From Drosophila persimilis (taxonomy: Eukaryota; Arthropoda; Insecta; Diptera; Drosophilidae), in NCBI RefSeq assembly GCF_003286085.1, contig NW_020825289.1:6510001-6574000 (forward strand): 64,000 bases of DNA. Direction: 5' to 3'. This document shows positions 1-13,700 of the stretch, one piece after another. Each line of letters begins with the position of its first letter. The first letter of the stretch is position 1. The notes under the pieces are model-generated. The model searched no databases and was not told where the DNA came from. It was given only the letters and a program-made list of their open reading frames with translations. A program made the position numbers and the translations under genes.

Positions 1-1377
1 TAATTACGCTCCAGTGATGGATCGAAAGCCCTGCAAAAACAACTGGAGGGAACTGCAAGTTCTTCACGTCATCGGCAGGCGGCAGACCCAGGAAACTCGT
101 TTAAAACTTGCACTCAAGTGCCCACAGAGAGGGCGGAGGGAGCGCAGGGAGGGCTAGATTAGATTATGCCACAAATGCCGCAGGGGCAGGCCGGAGGTGG
201 GAGCAAATGATGCATGTCTAAGTAGCGCGCAGGAAGTCTAAATGGATTACGAATATGTTTTGATTGGCCCGATGCCCTGCCGTCCCACCAGATCCGATGC
301 CACGCCACTCAAAAGCGTCTCTAGTCCGACCTTCTGGCAAATTCAAATTCAATTTCAGTTTCCTTCAAAGCTGTGGCTTAGGGACCGCTAAGAGTTGATT
401 CTGATTCGCCCACGCGATGCCAAGGGACTCAATGCTCATCCGCATTCTGCTTCTCTTCCCTGTCCCCTTGCAAATGGAAATTGGTGTCAATTAGGGACTG
501 CAGTCACTCCTGCGGAATGAAGGAGTCGCCTCCATCCCCAGGAGATGCCCGCCGTAAGTTGCCACACTTGCAGCATTCCAGATCAAAGTTTATTTACGTT
601 TCGAATGGGGAAATCATTTCGTAGTGGAAGATCAAAATGGGGATGATGCAAGGGCTAAATAAAAGTATTTTTAGTTTATGAGAATTACGTGGAAGCCCCA
701 ACATCGAGTGGTTCAAGCGGTGGAAGAGTTCGGAGCCCATCAGATGATTATGAAAGGGCGCTATGTGGGATGTTTAAAGTAACGACAATACTTTCGAAAA
801 GTTATCTCTTATCGTTATACCCTGTGTTTCATGTCACACATATATCACTGCCAGATTATCCTTTGCCCCAATCCCAATCGCAAACCTCCCCAGCAAATCG
901 AATTCCCAAACGGTTGAACCCCTTTGATGGATTTTAGATTTGTTTGTGGCGATTTGTTGGGCACCACGTCCACTGCAAAGGCGAGTGGGATTTTGTTTGG
1001 ATGGCTATGGCGATGGCTGACCCACTTTCCATGAGACGAAAATAACACACTCTGCTGCTGCTGTCGGTGGCCGGAAAACAGAGAAATCTCATGTTTTAAT
1101 GGCCAGCAGCGGAGCTGGCGAAATGAAATGAAAAATCACATAGCAAATTATGTTGCATGTTGTTACAAATACTCGTACCGTACATTCTGTATTTATGTAT
1201 TTCTGTAGTCAGTGCCACTTTTGCTTTTTCGGTTTCGGTTTTTGGGTTATTTCTGTAAAAGAGCAACAACATTTGTCTCGAGCGAGAAACTATTTCAGAA
1301 ATGTGTACTTTTGATTTGAATGATTTATTTAAATGTTTTGTTCATTTGTTTTTGCGCTTTCCACCGTTTATTTGCAG
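1..1377. other. 5' flank or 5' intron of the RGK gene
   Basis: No convincing protein-coding exon is seen here. The stretch ends in a pyrimidine-rich tract and an AG at 1376-1377 that looks like a splice acceptor, so at least its last part is probably an intron in the 5' untranslated region of the RGK GTPase gene. The open frames in it are short and lack coding character. Confidence 0.5.
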
Positions 1378-1701
1378 AGCACCACAAACAAATCAAACAA
1401 TAATCACCACAAAACCAACCACAACCATCCAAATCTCAGATTATGAGACATGCAACAGAAAAAAATAAACATCAAGAACATCAGAACATCAGAACATCAG
1501 ACCATCAAGACCAACAAGCAGAACCACAGCACGAACCACCACGAAATGCTTAGAGCACGAAAATAGAAAATTCTAGATTTGGCAAATTAGGATTTCATTT
1601 CACGAAAGCGATTCGAGGCGAAGCAAAGAGGCAGCCGCACACAGAATTTCCCCAGAGAAAAGCCACCGGGGAGCCACGAACAATAGCCACAAAACGCCAA
1701 G
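1378..1701 (+). other. 5'UTR part of the first coding exon, RGK gene
   Basis: The sequence follows the TTTGCAG acceptor at 1371-1377 and runs to the ATG at 1702. It is A/C-rich and contains short direct repeats of ACATCAGA near 1480-1500. No long upstream open frame precedes the ATG. The sequence just before the ATG (CGCCAAG) is a good Drosophila start context. Confidence 0.5.
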
Positions 1702-4700
1702 ATGGTGGACGACATCTCCCCCATGCACCATCGCATGCAGAAGAAGACGCGCAGCGCCTCCATTTGCGCCACGGGGGCCAGCATTGAGACGGTCATCCAT
1801 GGCCTGCCCTCCGCCTCCGGCAGTGCCACGCCGGAGGGCGGCACGCCCGGCTACCGCCGACGCCGGCCGGCCACACGCTCCCAGAGCGCTCGCATCACCT
1901 CGGGTGCCAGATCGGTGAGTACACGACCAGTAGTCGCAGATACATATATCTAGCCGTACATTTGTAGTTCTTATATATATCCATAGAGTATGTAAATTTA
2001 GCATTTGCTTCTGCCTGTCACTTGCTTCAGTTGTTTGCAGAATGTCTGCGCCGCATAGGACATGAATTGATTTTATATTTAAACAAATATTTAAGTAGCT
2101 GCACGTTTCGCACTTCACGTCCATGTATGTATATGTACAGGGCACTGTCGTCTTGTCCTCGAATGGCGAATATATTCCCAGTCGCAGCCACAGGAGTATC
2201 TTAGCTATTGGCTCTACAGATATGGATGGACTGGAATCATTTCTTGGAAAATAAAAAGAGCTACGACCTTAAGATACAAACAATTTAATGAAACTCATTG
2301 AACCACCTTCTAGAGTAAAGTGTTCGCCCCCTGACCTTTGGGGGTGGAGTGTGTCCCCCGAAAGGTTACAGTGTTAAGGGTTAGAGTGTGATTGTTGTTG
2401 GCCAGCCCATACTCCTTATACAGAAATATGTTATTGAGTGGTGTCGTCAGGTATTAGGATTGACTGAGGGCATTATGCACTTGATTGACCAGTTGGCGAG
2501 TGTGACGCTCGCTGATCAACTGCCTCTCGAACTTGGCACTCAGGGGATCGGACGTCGCGTTGCCAGACTCTGGTGGAGCGTCGGGATTGGGGGACAACTC
2601 AGTGTCCTGGGTAACCGACGGAGGGTTTTCCGCGGACTCTCTCATCTGAGAGGCCCTGAGTGTCATCCTGTTCACTCGTTGGTCACAACGTGCGCGCTTT
2701 GCTTGTTCCATGGCCTCCTTTTTCATGGCTGCATTCTCGATGTTGGTGTACACACGGGTCTCCGGACACTTGGGCGGCATGCGGAGACACTGGCAGTAGC
2801 TGAGATTGTACAAGAAGTACTCCTCAAAGTCCTCGTTGGGTTTCAGTAGCTTCTGGTACTCTTCCAGGCTCTCCAGATCCATGGGATCCAGTTGGCGGGC
2901 GGCGCAGTCCAGCTTCAGATGCAAGCTGAAAAAATAGTTGAACAACTCGTCCACCAGCTCGATGAAGAACTTGATGGGCTTGTGAAAGGCATCGCCCTGG
3001 ATGAAGGGCGTCTGCTCCTCGAGATTCAGTTTCTTGCACTCGCGCCTGAAGGCCAGGACATACGAACGCAAGGATTCAATTTGCCGCCACAGGCTCTTGT
3101 TGGAGCTGACGATGACCTGGTAGTGTATGTAGTACTTCTGGATGGTTTCCTCCTTCGGCTCCACGGCATACAGCTGCGTGCACTTGCAGTCCGCGTCCAC
3201 CTCCATGGCGATCTTGTACCGCTGGATGAGCTCCCACAGCGTCGAGGCCGCTATTGCCTGCAGCTCCATCTCCTTCTTGAAAGTATCGAAGGTGAGGCGA
3301 TACTTCTTCTCCGCCGAGAGCAAAACACCCAGCACTGTTCCCTCCACGCTCTCATCCATTACGACCAGGTTGTGGAGAGCAACTTGGACGGCGCTCTCGG
3401 TGGTTGTCAAGTGCGAACCCGCACCCTGCATCACCGGAATGGATACATGCGGAGCCTTATTGTTATTGTTGCAATCCATTTTTGTTTGCTATACTTATGG
3501 GGTCTGTTGTATGTCTATTCCAGTAGTTGACGACTGAACAGTTTGATGTTCTATTCAATCGTTCCTTATCCTAGGGCTCCTTCCTACTGACGACTCCATG
3601 TGCTCGACATCTCCACATTTCAGGCGAGTGTCGACAGCTAGCGCAAGTGTGAATTGAATTATATCGTGGCCAAATTCAATTTCTGCTGCTGCCAGACAAA
3701 AGACGCCGCCGCGTGGCATACGTTGCGTATGAGTGGCGCGAAGCAGACGTCCCTTCTTGGCGCTGGTTCCCGGTCCTGCCTCTGGTCCCTGGCATTATTA
3801 GTAAGCAAACGAGGCAACAAAAAGCAACGCTTGTGCAATGTGTGTCTGTGCCAGCATCGCATCAAAGTCTGTGTCGCTTCTGATGCGCCCCAAGCTGGTA
3901 ATTTATATAGAAAAAGTTTACAAGTCAGCGATGATGCTGCTGCCACACATGCTCCACGCTTTCAGCTTTCAGCTTCTGCTCCAGCTCCAGCTCCTGCCTC
4001 AACTGCTGGGTGCTGGCTGCTGGATGCTCCTGCAACTGTTCTGATGATGCTCCTGTTCCTGCCACAACTTACACGGCATGGCATGAAGGCGTTCCCCTGT
4101 TTACTGTGGGTGTGGCTGTAATGAGTTCGCAGCTAAGGAAAAAAAGCAAAGACCTCGAGCCAAAATGACTTTTGTTTATGAAGAAAAGAACGTACACACA
4201 GGACCCACAGAGATAGAGAGAGAGGGAGAGAGAGGGAGAGAGAAATGAAAGCATTTCTACAGACTAAAAAGGAACAACTTTTGAGCTCTGTCGATGCTGA
4301 TAATTTGGGAGGGAATCGCAATGCATAGTACTCGCTTTTCATCTGCAGACGGACAAAGTTAAATGAGAAGATAAAGCGACAACAAACTAAAACTCGAACA
4401 GCGCTTTTTTCGTTGTTCAGCGGATTTGCTATGAACTTTGGAAGGAACAATCCGTATTAAACTAATAGTCCAACGAGAATAACAAAAGAACTCAGCCAAG
4501 CGGATGAGCCCCACACAGGAACGCAAATATTTTGCTTTAAAACTAACTTTTCACTTGCAAAAGATCGTCCGCAAATTGCCAATGGAAAATATTCAACAGA
4601 GAAAATGCACCCAAAGATATATATTGATGAAAATAGCACAATAAAAGCCACAGCAAATTACCATTAATATTCGATAAAAGAAGATGTTGAGCTTCTTCAG

Positions 4701-7700
4701 CAGAGAAGAGAAGAGCGTGCCAAATCAAGACTAAATGCAGGCGGGCCGAAGTGCCCGCGCCCTAATACAAGCAAGGCTTCGATAAGAGCGCGACCGATCG
4801 TGAGAGCGAGAGCGAAGCATAGAAAGAACGACGCGAGATGAAGACAAGAGAGAGCGGCTGCATAGGCTGCTGCCGAGTGCGAATATATAAATAGTACATA
4901 TGTACATATGCGGATGAGAATGTGGTGCAGTGGACAGTGAAAATAACTGGCTATGCTGCTCCGTTCTCCGTTCGTGGAGAAATAAATGTGCCTAACGCGA
5001 GATCACTCCTACTTCCTACTTTTTAAAGATTCAGCTGGTATTTAATATATGTAGTTGGTATTTTTAGCCAGTGCGCAATGATGCTGGACACACAATATCT
5101 TCAAATGGCGGCAATTAAGAAAATAAATTATCAGTTCGCTTCCGAAGGACTAATTGGGGATTAAGCTAGGACAAATTGAGGACGAGACGGGCACACAGCA
5201 GGGCGAAACCGAATGAAGCCAGGAAGCAATTAATTTCCCCGAACGAGAAGGCGAGAAACCATCCGAGCGTGGACAAGCTGCATCCGGATGGATCAGCAGA
5301 CACCGACCACAAGATACACATACATATGTATGTATGTATGTACATACACACACTCGCCCTCGTCATCGTCTTCGTCCTCGAACTTATACTCGTATGTTTG
5401 CATGGCAGGGCAGTAATATTTGATTAAGCCAGAAAAGTAGACCATGCAGGGAAAGAAGAGCAATTACTGGTCACGATAGCCCCATGAAATGTAAGTGAAG
5501 TACATGTATGGTGGCATACAGTCCGCGCCATGACCATAAAAAGCGCAAAGAGCGGCCACTAAATAAACAAGAAACGTTTACACTGACAGCTCGTCTAATG
5601 GCCCAGCCCCCACCGCCGCCGCCGCCACCGCCACCACCAGCACCCTCTTGGCTGTGTGGATTTGGCGGCTTTTGCCAGCTCCGCCTGACTAAACTCTCGA
5701 CGTGCCCCAAATCCAGGGCCACTTGACAGCCAGCGCCACGTAACAAACGCTTCCGGCATTTCAACGTTCCAGCGTACAAAGCGAAGGCAGGAAGGGGGGA
5801 TACATGACGTGTAGGCCAAGAACACCGGAAGCCGCTAACAAAGTTGGATATTTTGCATGCTGTTATAAATATCGCCCACCCCCATCCACCGCACTGGACC
5901 ACAAAGAAACAGAGCCAAGAAGCTGGTCGAGCTGTCGGACAGGTGCTGAAATTAGTTTTCGCTCACACCCCGACAAGTGACACACTTCTAGAGGGCGGAG
6001 GGCGGAGGGCGAAGGGCGGAGGACCGTTGTCAGCACGTTTCCGACCGCTGCCGTGGCAGTCAACGTGACAAGCCCTTGGACATTGCTTGAAGGATTTGGG
6101 ATCCCCCACGCACATGCGGCGGCAGGGAAACTTTTGAGGCAAGCGAAACAAGTGCTCGGCTGATTGCAACTCGAGTGGCGTTGTACCGGACCGCCCTCAT
6201 TCAGAGCGTTTAACCTTGACATTTATGTGGGAGTCCCTTGAACGGATTTGATCACAGACCACATGCATAGTCGCCGCCAATCGTCGCTCCGAGGCTGTGC
6301 CAAGTGGCAAGTCAGCCGATAAATTATGGCATTTGCCAGCAAAGTGGTCTGAGGAGGGGGGGCAAAGGCGTCGGAGGGCTCGGTGGCTGCGAGATGTTCT
6401 CTACCGAGGACAAGCAAATGCAATTTGATTTGTGTTGGGTAGACGAGAAGTGCAATTCAATTTTCTCACTCACTCTGGCAAGGTCACATCTTGCTGCAGT
6501 CCATAGATCAAATGGATTGCCCTGGGTGAATGGATAGACAGACGGTTTGATGGATAGACAGATGGTAGCGTGGTTCAGCTCTTTAACAAAGTTCCCTTTC
6601 ATCTTGCAGGTTCGCCAGCGCACCAAGGCCCAGCAGCAGCAGCAGCAACAGCAGCATACGCTCCAGGAGACGCGATCCTACTGCAACAGCGAGCCGCGTC
6701 TCAGCGAGACGGAGACGCCACCGCAGCGACGGAAGCTCTCGCAACGTCGGCCACAGCCACACGGTGAGAGGGCCACATATTTTGCGGTAGTTGTAGAGCC
6801 ATCAAAAAGCTGTGCAACAAATTAGCCAAGTGCCGGGCTCCAATGTTTTTTATGCGGCATAAACTAAGCTCTCAACCAAATTGCTCGCCGCACGGCGCTG
6901 GAAAATTGACCATAAATGGTTTAGTGGCCAACCTGCGGGTGGCCAAAGGACTTTAAGTTCGTTTAAGAGGCGCTAACGTGGCCAATTTTGGCCTACAGCC
7001 ACGGTTCAGGGCCAGCACCAGTACTTCCGCTATGACTAACATGCTTTCCAATAACATGAATTCGATTAGCGCTGCGGACCGCCGCCTCTGGTCGGTCATT
7101 GAACCCCATTGTTGACCCAGTTTTTCCGAGCGGCGACTGAGCAACGTGTCCTCATGCTAAGTGCTCTCCGTTTGCTCTCGGCTCTCTGCCGACGCGAAAG
7201 CTGTTCCAAACTGCAAACTAAATGAATTAATTAGCCGCCAACCTTTAATGGAGTTGCCAGTTGAAAAAAGTTTTGCTTAATTTAATCTCCTGTTTACGGT
7301 TGCAGGACACAGAAAATCGAACGCCTTCCTGGACGTCCCCACCATGAACATGCATCACCTGCGCGTCAACGATGACGACGAGGATGTGGACAGACTGCGC
7401 ACATTCAGCGCATCCAAAGGAGGTGAGTAGAACGCAGGACCCCAATCCACAAAGGTCTCGGTGGACCATTTTATTAATTTCGAAATTGAAAGTCAACAAA
7501 AGCCTTGGGACCGTGATGACTGGGATTACACATGATCCCAACAATGCGGACGGGGCATCTGGGATGGGTCTTAAGGCTCAGGGAACAGGATATGCGTATG
7601 CTGGGAGGCATACAGTTTTGCTAGTTTTGCTCCCAGGCACGCAGCGTGGCAATCCTTATTGAAATCTTAAAAGGCTGTTACACAATCATGTTAAGGAGAT

Positions 7701-10700
7701 ATCAGTGGCACTAAATGCCACTCCAAATAGAATATGAATACCAGGAGGCACACACACACATAAACACACCCCCCATAGCACATGTGTAGTTTTCCCATTA
7801 TGGTGTGTCCCTGTGTGTGTGTGTTTTTCCTTTTTGCATGCCTTTTGTATTCTATATTTGTGTCACGTTGTTGTTACACATACGCACTGTGGCAGGATAG
7901 CTCTCTCTCTACAGGGCCTAAGGAAAGTCTAAGATTGTGCAAAGTTTGCTCTTAAAGGCAGGCACATTTCCTCTGGGCAAACTTCAAGTTTCAGTTTCCT
8001 TAGAAATGCTACCTATTCTTCGTCGCTTCAACAGTCCTCTTAGGGCACTCCCCTGAGAATTAGGTGAATTATTTAAAATAGTTTCCTTCAAAGGGTCAAG
8101 TAAGTTTGAAAATTGACTCAATTACTGAATAAATAGAGTTATAGATGCACTTACTGTCCAATAAATTAGGTAATAGAATTAAAACAGATATCAAACAAGT
8201 TATTTCCATCAAAGTTGTGGAATTGCCTTTAAATTCTGTCTGAGCTGAGCTGAGCTTTCGCCTAATAGTTCGTCCTATATCCACAGAGCCCATGGCCCAC
8301 TCCTTCGAGTGTTTGCATGCACAAATGCATGGGGCAGACCCTAAGTACGTGTTTAAGCCCACCCATACAGGCTCAGGACACGAACTGCCAGGGCTCAGAA
8401 TGGGGAACTGAGCAAGCACTTGAACAGACATGACAGCAAACAGACGACAAGTCCAAGTTTTAGCTACAGAAGGTGTCATAACTTAGTCATGAGGCAGAGC
8501 CAAATCCCTGGGAGTTTCACGAGAGTAACGTTGGAAATATGATAGCTGAAGTGGGCCAGCGGAAAGGGGCCATTCTTGGGGAAACCCATTTTGCATGCAC
8601 GCCAAGAGAACGGCCATTGACATTGATCGTGGGTGGGCCTCTCCCTCTCCCTCGCCCCGGTGTGCATTGCCGTCAAAGAGTATCAGAGTTTCTCTCTGCT
8701 GGGTCTCCCCTCCCAGCTGTCACGGATGAGCAGGGACTGGAACTGAGACTGGGACTGGAACTGAGACTGGGAAAGGAAGACGGATACATTCTGAAACGCA
8801 CTGCATATTAAAATTCAATGAAGTGTCTGTGTTTGCTCGGCTAAATTGCTTTCAAATACAAGCCAAATGCCTTGTAAGGGAAGCTGTCTTGTGGTTGTGT
8901 CATACCCGAGTCATGTGCGCTCATTTAATTAAAGTTAAAACGCTCGAGATGACGGGCCGCAGGAGGGAGGAGGTCGAATATACCGGCTCTGGCCATCATC
9001 CATCAATTATGTTTACGGTTTGGACGAGTGGTAAATGCAAAGTGGAGAAGGCCCCGTCCAACAGACGGACATGGATTCTCTTCATGTTTGGACAGGCGAT
9101 ACCCCGACTGGGGTAGGGATAGTGGAGAGTGGATAGTGGAGAGTGTGTGATAAATTGAAACGCCCAAGCGAGTGTCAGTCCCCGATGGCAGCCAATGAAG
9201 CGGCACGAATGAAATGTTCATTAAAAACTTCCCACCCACCAGCCCCTTTTGGTCCTGTGTGAGGATTTGCCCGCAAATTGAATCATAACTGAATAATGCA
9301 GCACGGAACGGATTAAGAACCAAATGTGTCTGATGCCAATTCCCGAATGGCTTTGCCCAAATGCTGAGCATTCGATTGTGTATTTATAGAAGTGAGAGTT
9401 TTTTGTTTAGACAATTTACAACCTTGAAGACGGTTAATCATACACGAGTAGGTATTGTACGTATCCCAGCAGCATATGCTGCATATCGTGCCACACTAGC
9501 CCCACTCTAAATCAATCGACAAATAAAACGTTCGATTTATTTGCATAAGCGGTCATTTCATTGTTTAAACAAAGTGAGTTTCCCAGGCAAAGCAGGAGGT
9601 GGAGGCGTGTGGAACCAACATCAAAGAGCAAGGAGAGTACAGCATTCCCATGATGGATGCTAGAAGAAACGCTGAACATTACTGCACACATTAGTCAGCT
9701 GGAATTGTGGAATTATATCTAAAATTGCAAATTAAATTACAGTCGGCTAAAAATAAATATGAACATTGCACAAATATTTGAGCGAAAAGTAAACTAAATC
9801 GCAATTTTTATTGCTGGCCGTTTGCACCTTTTCCAAACGAATTGTTTCCCTTCCCCTCCACCAGAAAATCTGTACAATATTTGGCCACCCAAAACTGTTT
9901 TATGGCTTTCCAATGATGACGGCTCGTCCAAACCGCAGAGATAGAAGCGAAAGAGAAGGGAAAATCAATTCAAAATTTCGCTCGTACGAATATGTAAATG
10001 TTTAGAATCATTTTGGCAATTAATTTGGCAATTTGCACAATTAACGACCGCAGATGAGCAACGAGTGAACGCCAGCGAATAGGGAATAGTGAAAGATTTC
10101 TGATGAAGATCTATATATTTCGTGTATATACTGACATATAACGAGTCGCGCCACGGCTGAACGCAATAAGGCAGGCCATAAATCTATTTATGACATTTCA
10201 AATGTACAATATACATTTACATAAACTGCCAGGCACAGATCTGATCCGAGTAGAACAGAACAGAACAGCATACCGTATATAGATTGCTACCGATTGATAC
10301 AAATACATACACATGTAGGTGGGTATCCCCTTAACCCATTGCCGTCTGGGCTGGGGGATTATAATTGACAATGACCGCAGGTTTTTGGCTTTTGGCATTC
10401 GTTGGGTAATACCTTTCCATAGGCATTGTCTGCGAGGGCACGAACATCGTATGGCTTAATGTTGAGATTACCGGGAATTTATTCGTCTGTAATGGGGAGG
10501 GAGTTGATTGAACCCAATGTACCCTTTCTCATTACACTTTTTACACATGGAATACCATATTTCAATCGGGATACAGTACAGTGCAATGCGTAAGCGGATG
10601 TCTCGAGGCTTATCTGAACAGCTCGAACCTGTTCGTTCATGGGTTAAAGTATCCATTCGGCCTTGTTCCACACAAATTGAAATGTCTTTTTAATTGCTTT

Positions 10701-13700
10701 ATTTTAAGGGAAATACAATTTTCGCCCGACATTTCCGATAGATATTCTTTGTATATTCTTTGCTGTTGTAAATATTCGAATTTTGCTGCAGGAAATGTTT
10801 GGCTTTAATTTTAAATGTTCAATGAAAAATATAATCCCTAACTGGTGGCAGACTGGGGCAGACTGTGGCAGACGGAAACGTTTCGTGGGGGGGGAGAGGG
10901 TTAACATGGCCACAGATGCGAGACACAAAAGACAGATTAACTATTGTTGATGCTGCCCTTGTGGCAGGAAGCTGTAATTTCTGCCTGGGCAACGTGGCGT
11001 ATGCGCAACGTGGCATTGGCTTTGCACGCGTTGCACATACGCCCTGTCGTGCGCGACTCCAGCAGGTGAACTAACAATGGCGGAATATGCATTCGGAATA
11101 CGAAATGGGTGACGTTTCGCCGCTTTTTTTGTCACATTTTCCTCTCGTTTCTCATTCTGATGTGCGACTCTCTGTCGTTTTCTCTTTGTCCTCTCGCCCG
11201 CATCAGGCATCATTAATCGCGGCGACTCGTTCCGACGTCGACGGTCGCGCAGTAACAGCCTGGCTCCGGCCAGCCCCATGCACGCCCGCAACGGTGTCGG
11301 CGGCCTGGGCGGCAACACGGGCGGCGGCAGCAGCCAGGGCCTGGGCTCCGGCTACAACGGCGGAGGCAGCAGCAGCAACGGATTCGGGCACGGACAGAAC
11401 GCCCAGGAAAACCACCAGCCGGTGGAGTTCTATCGCGTGGAGATGCTTGGATCGGCGGGCGTGGGCAAGCAGGCCCTGGTCTCACAGTTCCGCACCTCGG
11501 ACTGCATCAACGCCTACGATGGACCAGGTCAGTAGTCAGTAGGTCGATTACTCAATCGAAATCCAAGCTAAGTGAACGTTATCCCTTGCAGAGTGCGATG
11601 AGGGCGAACAGAACATCTCCATCATCTTGAATGGCACCGAGTCGGAGCTCAAGTTCCTCACTGGCAGCCCGGAGAGCAAGGTGAATAGTCATTTGTCAAA
11701 CGGACAGAGCACGCTCCCCACCCCCGTCCAACACGCACAGAGTCAACAGCTTTGGCCATTTGTGTTTTGTAATTGTCGGTGAATATTTCACCATTAACTC
11801 GGCTCCGACCGCAAACCGAGTAGGGATGTGCCCTGTGGCCTGTGGCTAAGGCTGTCACCTCCGACGGCAAGACAAATGAGCCCGTCCGGACAGCTGAGAT
11901 TTGCCCGAGAGTCGGTCCGAGAATGATTTGCCAACTGGACGAGCATAAACTGCACAAAGTGAATTAATTAGAAATGCAAAATGCAAAATGAGTTCGTGAA
12001 TTGCGTGTAGACGAGAAGGAGCTTAAGCTCACTTGCCCCCAGGCTGCAAGAGGAAATTGTTAAACAAGTTAAAATAATACGTTTCAGTTTCGACCATTAT
12101 GTACTCCCTACTCCATTTCTAACAGTCTTTGCCTGTTGTATCGATTTGCCAAAACACATCATACCCCTGTATACCTAGCTCCTAGTAGGAACACTTCCAC
12201 GGAGTGCAGTTTCCGAGCTGCGGCTAGTTACGGACAAGTGCAGGGAATGCTGCAGGATGGTTATTTCGTTGAAATCATTTAGGGAATTCGTTTAAGGTCC
12301 TGCCGGGCAGCACCAGCAAATTTCTGAGCCCTTTCCAACGGCATGAAAAACAAGAAAAAGAGTCGAAAGAGCAGGCGAAATAGCAGCAAAGGGAAAGGCA
12401 TAATATAAATACAATATGAGTGCGCGTCTGTGCAATCGAAATGCCAAATTGCTGGCCGAATGCCAAATGCCGACTCTGTCTGGGCTGCCGGCGGGGCGGC
12501 TAACAATATAAATGAACGCGTTGATGATAATTATAATTGCTGATGACGATTGCCACGATGATGGTGATGGTGATGGTGATTGCAATGTCGAGTCGTTGAC
12601 AAAACAAAAGGAAGCGGACACAATTTATCCATTCTGGAATTCGAGAGGCCACAGTCGCTAGCGAATTAAAGGCGCCCCAAAGCCCGTGCATGGCTCCCAA
12701 AAGTTGGCTAAAAACAAATAACAAATTGCTTGAGGTTTGACCTTAGACCCCACTCTTTACGGAAACATACTTCAAACGTATACGCCCCGTGGCAGCCGCC
12801 AGCGGCGAGGTGCAAAATGAACAAATGTCGGATGTGCCTGGCGTGGCTTTATGAGCCACAAACGGAAGCCAGGATGTTGGGCACCAGAGCGCCAAAAAGA
12901 AAGGAAACTTGCCAGCGTCATCAGGCCACAAAATATGGGGAGCTCCAGCAAGAAATATATGTATTTCTATAAGAGAATGGGGCGCAGAAAAATATTTCTT
13001 TTTCTATTTTGACGCTGATTAAAAAGAGAGACCTAAACATATTGTAATTCGTTCTGCATAATACATAATCTTTGTTAGGGAAATTACGGGCAACTGTAGA
13101 AAGCCTTCCAAAGGATCGATAAAGAGGAATACAGAAAGTGATTTAATGATGATCAGGAAGAAAGAGTAACAAGGATAAGGTACTACTACTAGAAATCTTC
13201 CTTGATTTAACATTCGATGAGGCTTTCGATGCTGATTACCACATACCTTTAGGAGTACATATCAATAGGAGTTTCGAGGGCCTGATAAAACGGCAAAGAC
13301 AGGCCCGGAGTGTGGGCCATCTTGCTGACCCGTTAATGTATGGGTCCTGATAAAATGAACATCATTAAAAGTCTGGGCGGCTTCTTTTTTGCCCTCAGCT
13401 TGTTACAGAGATGGCAAGTGGCCATAATTTTAATTTTTACGAGCATAAAATGCAAAAGTACGCAAACAAAAGCGAACAAGGAGCAAAAGGAGCAAAAGGA
13501 GCAGCTGGAAAAGGAGGAGTTTCTCTCCGAGGCGGCCTGCACTTGACGGGGCGCAGTTAAGAACTTTTAATTTCACTCCGGCTAACTGCAATAAAACACG
13601 GCATTAAATATTTTCAGCAGTCACGACCGGAATGGAAAGGCACCACAGCACGGCAGGGCGGGGCAGGGCAGAGGAGGGCAGGGAGGGCTCTTAGAATGTT

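Noticed and set aside
1600..2145. 181-codon minus-strand open frame over RGK exon 1
   Set aside because: It is the antisense shadow of the GC-rich coding exon; composition is repetitive Gly/Ala/Arg with no motif.
2388..3530. Two + strand open frames opposite the nested gene
   Set aside because: They are shadows of the 341-codon minus-strand gene, which has better composition and a proper start.
3654..4121. 155-codon + strand open frame in RGK intron 1
   Set aside because: Biased low-complexity sequence rich in Cys, Leu and Pro from CTG/CAG-type repeats; no recognisable domain and no conserved-looking segments.
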